Origin: Ciceribacter sp. L1K22
GTDB taxonomy: Bacteria > Pseudomonadota > Alphaproteobacteria > Rhizobiales > Rhizobiaceae
Assembly (NCBI RefSeq): GCF_017599385.1
Contig: NZ_JAGFPK010000002.1
Span: 806,001 to 870,000, forward strand
Direction of reading: 5' to 3'
DNA: 64,000 bases
In this document: piece after piece, positions 7,984 through 16,465 of the stretch
How the letters are laid out: every line of letters starts with the position of its first letter
Numbering within the stretch: the stretch's first letter is position 1
Made by a program: the position numbers and the translations under genes
The notes under the pieces: model-generated
What the model was told of the DNA's origin: nothing
What the model saw: the letters and a program-made list of their open reading frames with translations, nothing else
Database searches by the model: none

Positions 7984-10590
7984 ATGATGAATGCACCAGG
8001 CCGTTCTGCCAGCAGAAAAGGCGCTTTCCGCAACGACGCACGGCTTGCGCGCCGCGTGGCCGTGAAACGCTCGTTCGCCCGGCTCGTTCTCTTCACCGAA
8101 CGCCTTCTGCCGCTGATCCTCTTGCCTGCGGGCCTTGCCGCCGTCTTCGTGTCGCTGGCGTGGTTCGGCGTGTTCCGCATGTTGCCGGACGTGTTCCGCT
8201 TTGCGCTGCTGTTCCTGCTGGTCTTCGGCTTCATCGCATCGCTGCTGCCATTCGCGCGACTTCGCTGGCCGGATGCCGAAGACGCGGACCGCCTTTTGGA
8301 AGAACGCAACCTCCTGCCGCACCAGCCGGTCGCGGTGCAGGAGGATGAACCGGCATTCGAAACGCCATTTGCCAGAGCGCTCTGGGAAGAACATCAGCGC
8401 CGAATGGCCGAGCGGATCGCGGCACTCGACGCCGGACTACCGCAGCCGGATATCGCCCGCTTTGACAGGTTCGCGCTCCGGACCATCCCCGCGCTCCTGA
8501 TTGTGACCGCCTTTGCCTATTCCGGTTCAAACGGAGCGGGCTCCGTCCGCGACGCCTTCCGCCTCGACGGCACCGTCAGCGAGATTCCAGCGACCCGCAT
8601 TGATGCCTGGATCACGCCACCGTCCTACACGAACCGCGCGCCCGTCTTCCTGACAGGTCAGAATTCCGCCGAAGCAGCCCTTGGCAGCGTTCCGCAGTTC
8701 TCGCAGGTCACCGTCCGAATCAGCGGCGGCAATGGCGAGGAACAGGTGCGCTTCCTCGGCGATGGAGCGGAACCGATCGATATTTCCGCAGAAGGAGCAG
8801 ATGCGGCTCAGGAAGCGGGATCAGCACCTGTTCCCCCGACACCTGCTCCGGCCGCGGCGACCCAGGCGGCCCGCACCTTTAATTACAAGATCGAAACGGG
8901 CGGCGTCCTGCAGGCTGCCGACCGTCAGTGGCAGATCGGGGTCGTCCCCGACAAGGCGCCTGAAATCGCTTTCGACGGTATGCCGCGCCGTGCCGTCAAC
9001 GGCGCACTGGAGATCGCCTTCATCGCCCGCGACGATTACGGGCTGCAACAGGCACACGCGATCATTGAGCCGGCGGGCGACGTCGACGCGGAAGCAACTC
9101 CGCTCTACCCGCCACCGGAATACAAGCTCGACCTGCCGCGCCATAATGCGCGCGAGAGCAAGGGTGTCTCGAGCCGGAACCTGACAGAGCATCCGATGGC
9201 CGGCAAACGCGTGCGTATCACGCTCGTCGCCCGAGACGGCGCCGGACAGGAGGGTCGCAGCCAGCCACACGAAATGGTTCTGCCAAGCCGAAACTTTAGC
9301 CAGCTGCTGGCTGCCGCCGTCGCGGAACAGCGGCAGGTCTTTGCTCTCGACACACGCAAGATGCCTGAGGCGATCGCGCTGAATGAGGCACTCACAATCC
9401 GTGCCGACGAAACCATTCCAAATCTCTCCCACTATCTCTTGATCGAATCGGCCCGCTTTCGGATGAAGCAGGCCCAGTCCCCGGAGGCGATGAGGGAGAC
9501 CGCGGACTACCTCTGGGAGATCGCGCTCGGCATAGAGGACGGCAACCTGTCGCTGGCCGAACGCCGCCTGCGCGATGCGCAACAGGCGCTCGCCGACGCA
9601 CTGGACCGCAATGCCCCCGACGAGGAGATCAAGCGGTTGATGGACGAGCTTCGCGCCGCGATGCAGGAGTTCATGCAGGCCCTTGCGCAGCAGCAACAGG
9701 GCAACATGGCCGACAACCAGCAGCAGCCGCAAAACATGTTGCGGGCCCAGGACTTGAACAACTTGCTAGACCAGATCGAGAACCTCGCGAGGTCAGGCAA
9801 CCGGGATGCAGCCCAGCAGATGCTGTCGGAACTGCAGCGCATGATGAACAATCTCCAGGCCGGTCGCCCGCAGCAGGGTAACCAGCAGGAAAACAGCCAG
9901 ATGCGCCAGCAGATCGACAAGCTAGGCGAACTGATGCAACAACAGCAGCGACTGATGGACCAGACCTTTCAGCTGGACCAGGCCCTGCGAGACCGCATGC
10001 AGCGCGGCGATCCGGAAACGGGCGAAAACGGACAATCCCCCGACCAGCAACAGTCAACTGACCAGATGACTGCAGAACAGTTGCGCGAGGCTCTCAAAAA
10101 CCTGCAGCAACAGCAGCAGGCACTTGGCGAACAGTTGCAGGAATTGCAAGAGGGCCTCAAGGGCATGGGAATTCAGCCGGGCAACAACTTCGCCGAGGCG
10201 GAAAGCCAGATGCGCGGCGCCGGCGACGCGCTGGGCAGGAGCCAGGGCGAACGCGCGGTCGAGGGACAGGGCAAGGCGCTGGAGGCGCTACGCCAGGGCG
10301 CCCGCGACATGATGAACCAGATGATGCAGGCCATGCGCGGACAGCAGGGACAAGGACAGGGCCAGCAGCAGGGCATGACCGGACAGGGCAACCAGAATGG
10401 CCGCGATCCGCTCGGCCGCCCCCGTGCCACCTCCGGGCCGGACTTCGGCGAGAATGTCAGGGTTCCAGACGAGATCGACGTCCAGCGCGCGCGCGAAATC
10501 CTCGAGGCGATCCGTCGCAAGCTCGAGGAAAACAGCGGCCGTGTCGAGGAACGGCGCTACCTGGAACGCCTGCTCGATATTCAGCAATAA
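7984..10590 (+). CDS. TIGR02302 / DUF4175 family membrane protein
   Basis: An 868-residue protein of a family restricted mainly to alphaproteobacteria and without a known function. Two close membrane helices (about residues 38-60 and 65-85) and a third near residue 165 anchor it. A periplasmic-type beta-rich middle follows (about 200-460). From about 540 to 820 the sequence becomes very rich in Gln, Met, Asn and Gly, with Q-runs and heptad-like helices suggesting coiled coils. The end is basic and ordered (REILEAIRRKLEE). The start could be ATG 7984 or 7987. It follows lysA and converges on the receiver-domain gene with 22 bases between stops. Confidence 0.85.
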   Translation: MMNAPGRSASRKGAFRNDARLARRVAVKRSFARLVLFTERLLPLILLPAGLAAVFVSLAWFGVFRMLPDVFRFALLFLLVFGFIASLLPFARLRWPDAEDADRLLEERNLLPHQPVAVQEDEPAFETPFARALWEEHQRRMAERIAALDAGLPQPDIARFDRFALRTIPALLIVTAFAYSGSNGAGSVRDAFRLDGTVSEIPATRIDAWITPPSYTNRAPVFLTGQNSAEAALGSVPQFSQVTVRISGGNGEEQVRFLGDGAEPIDISAEGADAAQEAGSAPVPPTPAPAAATQAARTFNYKIETGGVLQAADRQWQIGVVPDKAPEIAFDGMPRRAVNGALEIAFIARDDYGLQQAHAIIEPAGDVDAEATPLYPPPEYKLDLPRHNARESKGVSSRNLTEHPMAGKRVRITLVARDGAGQEGRSQPHEMVLPSRNFSQLLAAAVAEQRQVFALDTRKMPEAIALNEALTIRADETIPNLSHYLLIESARFRMKQAQSPEAMRETADYLWEIALGIEDGNLSLAERRLRDAQQALADALDRNAPDEEIKRLMDELRAAMQEFMQALAQQQQGNMADNQQQPQNMLRAQDLNNLLDQIENLARSGNRDAAQQMLSELQRMMNNLQAGRPQQGNQQENSQMRQQIDKLGELMQQQQRLMDQTFQLDQALRDRMQRGDPETGENGQSPDQQQSTDQMTAEQLREALKNLQQQQQALGEQLQELQEGLKGMGIQPGNNFAEAESQMRGAGDALGRSQGERAVEGQGKALEALRQGARDMMNQMMQAMRGQQGQGQGQQQGMTGQGNQNGRDPLGRPRATSGPDFGENVRVPDEIDVQRAREILEAIRRKLEENSGRVEERRYLERLLDIQQ

Positions 10591-10612
10591 GGAGCTGCTG
10601 AACAATGGTCCG

Positions 10613-10972
10613 TCAGGACGACAGTGCCTGTGCCACGGCTTTGCGGATATCAGGCAGCGCAAAGGGTTTGGAGACGACGTCGACCACTTTCGTCATCAGA
10701 TCCTCGGCCCGCTCCCTTTGCTCGGCATAGCCGGTCATCAGCAGGATTTTCATATCCGGGTAATCCGCCGCAGCGCGATGCGCGAGCTCGATACCATCCA
10801 TCACCGGCATCCGGATATCGGACAGAAGGAGGTCGAAAGACCCTTCCCCGAGTTTTTCCAGACCGGCGGCACCGTCGGCCGCTTCGTGGGTTTCGTGACC
10901 ATCCATGCGCAGCGCGCGGGCAACGAACATGCGAAGGGAATCTTCGTCTTCGGTGATGAGAATCCTGGCCAT
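10613..10972 (-). CDS. Single-domain response regulator (CpdR-like)
   Basis: A 119-residue stand-alone receiver domain with no output domain. The acidic pocket is EDED (8-11), the phosphoacceptor is Asp52 in LLSDIRMP, the switch Thr is in LLMTGYA and the conserved Lys is K102 in SKPFAL. Single-domain receivers of this type include CpdR, which controls ClpXP-dependent proteolysis in the alphaproteobacterial cell cycle, and the sequence is compatible with that group. Whether it is CpdR1, CpdR2 or another protein is not decidable here. The start MARIL (ATG ending at 10972) is preferred over an upstream M at 10981. No partner kinase is adjacent. Confidence 0.85.
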   Translation of the reverse strand: MARILITEDEDSLRMFVARALRMDGHETHEAADGAAGLEKLGEGSFDLLLSDIRMPVMDGIELAHRAAADYPDMKILLMTGYAEQRERAEDLMTKVVDVVSKPFALPDIRKAVAQALSS

Positions 10973-11084
10973 CCGATGCACTCCCGTCTGTTCTTATGAT
11001 GGGAGCAAATCACCAGACTTTCCTTGTCGAGAAGTAAATTTCGACTTGGAGGTATCGGCAATGGTTAACAGGATGTGTCGGATT

Positions 11085-11639
11085 TTACGTATCTGCCGAC
11101 GAATCGCCCGTAACCACGCCGACGAACGGCAGCTCGCGGAACGCATAAGCCACATCCATGCCATAACCCACGACGAAGTAGTCCGGGCATTCGAAGCCGA
11201 CGAAGTCAGCCTCGAGGTTTTCCTTGCGCTTCACGCGCTTGTCGAGCAGCACGGCAATGGAAACATCGGAGGCACCGCGTTCGTAGAGAAGCTCCTTGGC
11301 GAACTTCAGTGTGCGGCCAGATTCAAGGATATCATCAATCAGCAGGACACTGCGTCCCTTCACGTCGCTGTCGATATCCTTGACGATCCTCACCCCTTGC
11401 GAAACCGTTCCCGTGCCATAGGAGGATAGCGTGATGAATTCGACCTCCGGAGCCAGGCCGACATCGTGGAGCGCGCGGATCAGGTCAGCCGCGAAAATGA
11501 ACGAGCCCTTGAGGATCGCGATGACCAGGAGGTCCTTGTTCGGCTGCTTGGCAATCTCCGCCGCCATCTGGTGATTGCGCTCGTCGATCTGCCGCGCGGT
11601 GTAAAGCGGCTCGATGATCTTTCCTCGGACAGTGGGCAT
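11085..11639 (-). CDS. hpt: Hypoxanthine phosphoribosyltransferase
   Basis: A purine-salvage enzyme of 184 residues that converts hypoxanthine (or guanine) plus PRPP into IMP/GMP. The PRPP-binding loop is VLLIDDILESGRTL (about residues 98-111), with the two adjacent aspartates and the SGRT turn. The upstream LKGSFIFAADL provides the PPi loop, and the C-terminal LEADFVGFECPDYFVVGYGMD binds base and metal. The start MPTVRG is chosen because alignable sequence begins there; a further 21 codons upstream are open but look non-coding. It stands alone between the receiver gene and the bitopic membrane protein. Confidence 0.93.
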   Translation of the reverse strand: MPTVRGKIIEPLYTARQIDERNHQMAAEIAKQPNKDLLVIAILKGSFIFAADLIRALHDVGLAPEVEFITLSSYGTGTVSQGVRIVKDIDSDVKGRSVLLIDDILESGRTLKFAKELLYERGASDVSIAVLLDKRVKRKENLEADFVGFECPDYFVVGYGMDVAYAFRELPFVGVVTGDSSADT

Positions 11640-11704
11640 ACGGCATTCCCTGCTGGTTGGCGGGCCACGGCTGGCCACGGCGTCGGTGACCGCGACTATC
11701 ACAC

Positions 11705-12364
11705 TCAGAAGGCGGCGACAGCCTCGTCCATGAAAGAAAGCTGTAATTGCGGCGTTTTTCCACCGGGATGCTGCAGCTTGGCCTCCAATCCCCTGCTGTG
11801 TCCGCCGGGGAGACTTGTCACGGGCGGATGGATCACGACGCTCGAAACGATGCTGCCGTCGAGCACGAGGTCGGCACGAACCGGCGGGACCGCTTGCATT
11901 TCGTCCGCGCGGTTTTCGATAATCGCATTGACCTGCAACAGCCGCATGCCGTCGGCGTCCCTGGGCGTCAGGGAGACGTGGGTGAGATCAAGAGATACGG
12001 GCTGTGGAGCCGGACCCAATGAGCCGGTAGCCAGCATGCCGGCGAGTATGAAGACGAAGAGAAAGATGGCGCCGACCAGCGTGGCGAAGTCGCGCGGCGT
12101 CAGCCGTGCGAGAAACCGCTCCACCGAAGCAAGGCTGCCAACCGGACCGGCGCCCGCTGTCTCGGGCTTTGCGCTCCGGCGATTGTCGTTGAACCGTCTC
12201 GCGTCGAAGGACCGTCTCGGAGCCTCAACGACGGTGATGAATTCCGCGTCCACGATGTCGGAAGCCGTCGGGAAGCGACGGGAAGGATAGGACGGCCTGC
12301 GCTCCGGCGGCAGCAGGTCCGCGTCCGATTCTTCTATCGTCTGTCGAAAGCGGAACGCGCTCAT
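11705..12364 (-). CDS. Bitopic membrane protein of unknown function upstream of ftsE
   Basis: A 219-residue protein I do not recognise. Residues 1-110 are polar and Arg/Pro-rich and would be cytoplasmic. One membrane helix follows at about residues 115-137 (LVGAIFLFVFILAGML). The rest is a small beta-rich domain on the periplasmic side (VSLDLTHVSLTPRD, LLQVNAIIENRA, VVIHPPVTSLPGG) that resembles the DUF3426-like domains of other alphaproteobacterial proteins only in general style. It is divergent from ftsE with about 195 bases between them. That is suggestive of an envelope or division role but proves nothing. The start MSAFRF is preferred over one 12 codons upstream. Confidence 0.75.
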   Translation of the reverse strand: MSAFRFRQTIEESDADLLPPERRPSYPSRRFPTASDIVDAEFITVVEAPRRSFDARRFNDNRRSAKPETAGAGPVGSLASVERFLARLTPRDFATLVGAIFLFVFILAGMLATGSLGPAPQPVSLDLTHVSLTPRDADGMRLLQVNAIIENRADEMQAVPPVRADLVLDGSIVSSVVIHPPVTSLPGGHSRGLEAKLQHPGGKTPQLQLSFMDEAVAAF

Positions 12365-12559
12365 GATGCACCTGTCCCCTCGCGGACCGCCGGGTCTCAC
12401 GAAAACTTGGCATTGAATCGAATCCTTCCCAGTCGTAAATTTAAATGGTTAATGCTTCGCAAAGAGGTGCTTCGGGAGCCCTCTCGGATCCGGTGTTTAC
12501 CGTCCGTTAACCGGCATCGTTAACAAGTCGCCTCGTCCCCGCTCTTTCACTGGATACCC

Positions 12560-13222
12560 GTGTTGATCCATTTCGAAAACGTCGGCCTGCGCTACGGAAT
12601 GGGACCGGAAATTCTCCGGGATCTGACATTCGACATTCCGAACAGGTCCTTCCAGTTTCTGACGGGACCGTCCGGAGCGGGAAAGACGACGTTGCTGCGC
12701 CTACTCTTCATGTCGCTGAAACCGACGCGCGGGTTGATCCGCAGCTTCGGCCGAGACATCGCTAAGATTCCGCGTGATGAATTGCCGATGCTGCGTCGCC
12801 GGATCGGCATCGTCTTTCAGGATTTCCAGCTTCTCGAGCACCTCACCACTTATGAGAACGTTGCGCTGCCGCTACGGGTTCGTGGGAAGGAGGAAACCAG
12901 CTACAAGCAGGATGTGATCGAGCTCCTGAAATGGGTCGGCCTTGGCGAGCGGATCAACGTGCTTCCCCCGGTACTCTCCGGCGGCGAAAAGCAGCGTGTG
13001 GCGATCGCCAGAGCCCTGATCGACCGACCCGAAATCCTTCTCGCCGACGAGCCGACCGGGAATGTAGACCCGCCGATGGCCAGACGCCTTCTAAGCCTGT
13101 TTCTCGAGCTCAACCGTCTCGGTACAGCCGTGGTGATCGCCACCCATGATCTGGGGCTTATGGACCAGGTGGATGCGCGCCGGATGATTCTCTCCGAAGG
13201 GCGGCTAGACATCTATGATTAA
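12560..13222 (+). CDS. ftsE: Cell division ATP-binding protein FtsE
   Basis: The ABC-type ATPase (220 residues) that works with FtsX at the division septum to activate peptidoglycan hydrolases. Walker A is GPSGAGKTT (36-44), signature LSGGEKQRVAIARAL, Walker B ILLADEPTGNVD, and the H-loop ATHD. The start is GTG 12560. The reading frame overlaps ftsX by 8 bases, so the two are translationally coupled. The intergenic region before it contains a near-consensus CtrA-type sequence at 12496-12511. Confidence 0.95.
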   Translation: MLIHFENVGLRYGMGPEILRDLTFDIPNRSFQFLTGPSGAGKTTLLRLLFMSLKPTRGLIRSFGRDIAKIPRDELPMLRRRIGIVFQDFQLLEHLTTYENVALPLRVRGKEETSYKQDVIELLKWVGLGERINVLPPVLSGGEKQRVAIARALIDRPEILLADEPTGNVDPPMARRLLSLFLELNRLGTAVVIATHDLGLMDQVDARRMILSEGRLDIYD

Positions 13223-14228
13223 AGCGGCCTCCAAGCGTCAGCAGCAGCCCGCCACCGCGCCTGCGCGTCGACCGGAGATGCGCCTGCGGCCGACCGCGCC
13301 TATCCTTCCGCCCACGAACATCCAGGGCAATGCCCTGATGGTGGTCATCGCCATCATGGCCTTCCTTGCCTGCCTGACATTCGGCGCAGTCTCCATGGTG
13401 CGCGCCACCGCCGCCGGCTGGCAGAGCCAGATCGCGCGCGAGATCACGATCCAGATCAAGCCGGAAGATGGCCTGGACATGAACCGGGCTCTCGTGCGGG
13501 CCAAAGATCTGGCTCTGAGCTTCGTCGGCACTCGTGACGGCCGCATCATGGACGATGACGCGACGGCTCGACTTCTCGAACCATGGCTGGGTACCGGACT
13601 GAATCTGGAAGACCTGCCGGTTCCGAGGCTCGTCATCATCACGATCGACGAATCGAATCCTCCGGACTTCGAGGCCATGCGCGCCCTGTTACGCAACGAG
13701 GTGCCGCAAGCCTTCCTCGACGACCACCGGACATGGGTCAATCGCCTCGTCGCCATGGCCCGAACGACGGTGCTGATCGGCTTCGGTGTTCTGATCCTGG
13801 TCTTTACCGCAATGGTGCTGACGGTCGTTTTCGCGACCAGGGGCGCGATGTCAGGCAACCGGCACATCGTGGAGGTGCTGCATTTCGTCGGCGCCGAAAG
13901 CCGGTTCGTGGCGCGCGAATTCCAGCGGCACTTCCTGAAAATCAGCCTGAAAGGTGCAGCCGCCGGCGGATTTGCGGCGGCATGTGTCTTCGCGGCTGCC
14001 GGCTTCTGGCAGAGCCGGAGCCTCGCCACTCCGCAGAGCGATCAGGCGACGGCGCTGTTCGGCACGTTTAGCATCGGCCTTCTCGGCTATGCAGGTATCT
14101 TCGCGACGATGATCATCATCGCGCTGCTGACGACCTTGACCGTGCGGTTGACGGTGCTACGGACGATCGACGAAATCGACCTCATCAGGTCGGATCCGGC
14201 CAGGACCGATCCTCTTGCTGGCGACTGA
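13215..14228 (+). CDS. ftsX: Cell division permease-like protein FtsX
   Basis: Partner of FtsE in the inner membrane, 337 residues with four predicted membrane helices: about residues 42-62, then three after residue 185 (VLIGFGVLILVFTAMVLTVVF; GAAAGGFAAACVFAAAGFW; GLLGYAGIFATMIIIALLTTL). The large loop between helices 1 and 2 is periplasmic and in the family contacts hydrolase activators. An Arg/Pro-rich cytoplasmic tail of about 35 residues precedes helix 1. ftsX overlaps ftsE by 8 bases. No channel or transport function is implied for this family; it transmits force from FtsE. Confidence 0.92.
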   Translation: MIKAASKRQQQPATAPARRPEMRLRPTAPILPPTNIQGNALMVVIAIMAFLACLTFGAVSMVRATAAGWQSQIAREITIQIKPEDGLDMNRALVRAKDLALSFVGTRDGRIMDDDATARLLEPWLGTGLNLEDLPVPRLVIITIDESNPPDFEAMRALLRNEVPQAFLDDHRTWVNRLVAMARTTVLIGFGVLILVFTAMVLTVVFATRGAMSGNRHIVEVLHFVGAESRFVAREFQRHFLKISLKGAAAGGFAAACVFAAAGFWQSRSLATPQSDQATALFGTFSIGLLGYAGIFATMIIIALLTTLTVRLTVLRTIDEIDLIRSDPARTDPLAGD

Positions 14229-14283
14229 CGGGGGAGCTGTGATTCGCCTTAAAGCCGCCTGTTCGGCGCAATAAAAGGCCGCT

Positions 14284-15003
14284 ATGCACGTGATCATGAC
14301 CATGGGCCGGACGAGCAAGACAGACGATTCGCGATCGCCGGGATATCACCGTCTCGGCGACTATTTTAACGGCCGCAGAAGCCCGGTGCGCCGTGCGCTG
14401 CGTTATGCCGGCTACGTGTGCCTGCTCATGGTCGCTGCAGGCTTTGGCGGCTTTCTCTATTTCGTCGACTCGGTCACGACTCTGATCCCGCCGGAAAATC
14501 CACGAGCGGAGGCCATCGTGGTACTGACCGGCGGCTACCAGCGGATCGACCAGGCGGTGGACCTCCTCAAACACGGATCTGGTAAGCGACTACTGATTTC
14601 CGGCGTCAATCCGTCGACCACCAGCACGCAGATCCGGCGGATGACGCAGAGTTCTGCCGGACTGTTCGAATGCTGCGTCGACATGGGTTACGAAGCCCAG
14701 GACACGATCGGCAATGCCAGCGAGACGACCCGGTGGATTCACGACAAGGGCTACCGCTCGGTGCTGCTGGTGACAAGCAACTATCACATGCCGCGCAGCC
14801 TCTACGAGCTTCGCCGCATCAATCGAGATACCGACTTCATCCCCTATCCGGTCGTCAACACGGACCTTAAGCAGGCCAACTGGTATTCAGATCCCGATGC
14901 GTTGCGCACCTTGGTCTACGAATACGGAAAGATGGTCGCCGCCTATGCTCGGGACATCACCGGCTGGACGATTGACGGCAAGGGTCCTGCCTCGCAGCCC
15001 TGA
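14284..15003 (+). CDS. YdcF family (DUF218) membrane-anchored protein
   Basis: 239 residues with one N-terminal membrane helix (about 38-62) and a DUF218/YdcF domain. Family motifs seen: AIVVLTGGYQRIDQAVDLLKHG, LLISGVNP, the polar GNASETTRWIHDKG and VTSNYHMPRSLYELRR. Related proteins include SanA and ElyC, which are linked to envelope integrity in E. coli, but no enzymatic reaction is established. AAAAGG lies 5 bases before the ATG at 14284. It sits between ftsX and plsC, all in one direction, so it is plausibly part of an envelope gene group. Confidence 0.87.
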   Translation: MHVIMTMGRTSKTDDSRSPGYHRLGDYFNGRRSPVRRALRYAGYVCLLMVAAGFGGFLYFVDSVTTLIPPENPRAEAIVVLTGGYQRIDQAVDLLKHGSGKRLLISGVNPSTTSTQIRRMTQSSAGLFECCVDMGYEAQDTIGNASETTRWIHDKGYRSVLLVTSNYHMPRSLYELRRINRDTDFIPYPVVNTDLKQANWYSDPDALRTLVYEYGKMVAAYARDITGWTIDGKGPASQP

Positions 15004-15091
15004 CGGGAAACGCGGTCGGCATCACTGACGCCTTTCTATCGCGGATTTTATCGTGTAGTCACACAGCCATCCGACAGAGGCTGCCCGTTCC

Positions 15092-15889
15092 ATGATCGTC
15101 CTGCGTTCCATACTCTTCAATACTGCGTTCTACGCCAATCTGATCATCCGCATGATCGTCCTGTCGCCATATTATTTCGCGGTGTCGCGCAAGCAGGCGT
15201 TTCGCATTCCAAAGGCATGGGCCAAATCCTGCCATTGGCTGATGGAAAAGATCGTGGGAACCACCTTCGAGATCGAGGGCCTGGAGAATATCCCGAAGGG
15301 CGGCTACATCCTTGCCCCAAAACATCAGTCATTCTGGGACACCTACGCGTTGCTGCCTTGGCTGGACGATCCCGTCTATATTCTGAAGCGTGAACTGATG
15401 TGGATCCCGCTGTTCGGATGGTATGCCGCCAAGCAGCGGATGATCCCGGTTAACCGCGGCGCCCGCGGCAAGGTGATGGCAGCCGTCATGGAGCGCGCCA
15501 AGCAGGAGATGGCGAACGGTCGCCAGTTGATCATCTATCCCGAAGGTACGCGCCGGCCGCCCGGAGCAGAGCCGATCTACAAATACGGCATTGCCCGCAT
15601 CTACCGTGATCTCGACGTGCCGGTGGTGCCGGTTGCCATGCACCCGGGACTGTTCTGGCCACGCCGCAAGTTCATACGCTACCCCGGCCACTTCAAGGTT
15701 CGTATTCTCCCGCCGATCGCTCCCGGAAAGGATCCCGATGCCTTTTTCGAGGAACTGGTTGCTACACTGGAAAAGGCCAGTGACGACCTGCTGATCGAAA
15801 CAGCCCGCGACAACCCGGAGCTGCCACTGCAGCCGGCCGCGGCGGCACGCATCGCGGAGCTGCAACACGTTGCCACTAAGGCGCGGTAA
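15092..15889 (+). CDS. plsC: 1-acyl-sn-glycerol-3-phosphate acyltransferase (PlsC)
   Basis: A 265-residue inner-membrane acyltransferase that adds the second acyl chain to lysophosphatidic acid, giving phosphatidic acid for phospholipid synthesis. The catalytic H-x4-D motif is HQSFWD (about residues 76-81), with IYPEGTRRPPG as the glycerol-phosphate-binding motif and VPVAMHPGLFW further on. An N-terminal hydrophobic helix spans about residues 8-30. It could instead acylate other lyso-lipids such as lyso-ornithine lipids (OlsA-type), which has the same motifs. Its end overlaps the convergent cyclotransferase gene by 14 bases. Confidence 0.92.
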   Translation: MIVLRSILFNTAFYANLIIRMIVLSPYYFAVSRKQAFRIPKAWAKSCHWLMEKIVGTTFEIEGLENIPKGGYILAPKHQSFWDTYALLPWLDDPVYILKRELMWIPLFGWYAAKQRMIPVNRGARGKVMAAVMERAKQEMANGRQLIIYPEGTRRPPGAEPIYKYGIARIYRDLDVPVVPVAMHPGLFWPRRKFIRYPGHFKVRILPPIAPGKDPDAFFEELVATLEKASDDLLIETARDNPELPLQPAAAARIAELQHVATKAR

Positions 15890-16427
15890 CCCCCGACGAC
15901 ACGGCGGCGACACGACTCGCCACCTCTTCCAGCCAGTGATCCCGTATGCCCATCTCGCGCAGGTGAGCGACGGTGTTTTCGACATAAACGTGGTTGGGGC
16001 CAGAGCGACCGATCGCGTCTCGGACTACGTCGGCCGCCTCCGTCACGGTGATCGCACCTGCATATTGCCTGTGGCTGCGATCGACGACGTAAGTCAGCGC
16101 ACGAACGGTGGAACCGCCGGACAGCCGGATGGGAACAAAACGCTCGACGTAGACTTTCGTCACCAGTTCACGTTCCCGCAGATAGTCCACGGTAGATAAC
16201 CAATGTTCCGGTGAAATCCGAAAGGCGACGCCGTGGCAGGATCCCCCACGATCAAGCCCGAGCACCAGCCCCGGTTTCTGTTCGGTACCACGATGAACCC
16301 AAGAGCGAACACAGAGCGACCGACGAAACCCGAAAGCACGCGCCTGACTGCGGACCTCGTAGTCGAAACCCGGATTCCACATCAGCGAGCCGTAGCCAAA
16401 GACCCAAAATTCGTCCATATCCCGCAT
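15876..16427 (-). CDS. ChaC-like gamma-glutamylcyclotransferase
   Basis: 183 residues of the ChaC/GCG fold. It begins with the substrate-binding motif FGYGSLMWNPGF, continues with RSLCVRSWVHRGT and LGLDRGGSCHGVAFRI, and ends with ENTVAHLREMGIRD, where the family's catalytic region lies. ChaC enzymes cleave gamma-glutamyl groups from glutathione to give 5-oxoproline and Cys-Gly. MRDMDEF (start at 16427) or MDEF (16418) are both possible. A much longer upstream frame (to 17090) is antisense to the DUF2125 gene and is discarded. Overlaps plsC tail-to-tail. Confidence 0.88.
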   Translation of the reverse strand: MRDMDEFWVFGYGSLMWNPGFDYEVRSQARAFGFRRSLCVRSWVHRGTEQKPGLVLGLDRGGSCHGVAFRISPEHWLSTVDYLRERELVTKVYVERFVPIRLSGGSTVRALTYVVDRSHRQYAGAITVTEAADVVRDAIGRSGPNHVYVENTVAHLREMGIRDHWLEEVASRVAAVSSGVTAP

Positions 16428-16465
16428 CACTAAAGACGGCCCTGCCGACAGTTCCGGAGCACTTG

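Noticed and set aside
12507..12523. TTAA-N9-TTAA before ftsE as a CtrA site
   Set aside because: Spacing is nine rather than seven bases; only the 12496-12511 candidate is kept.
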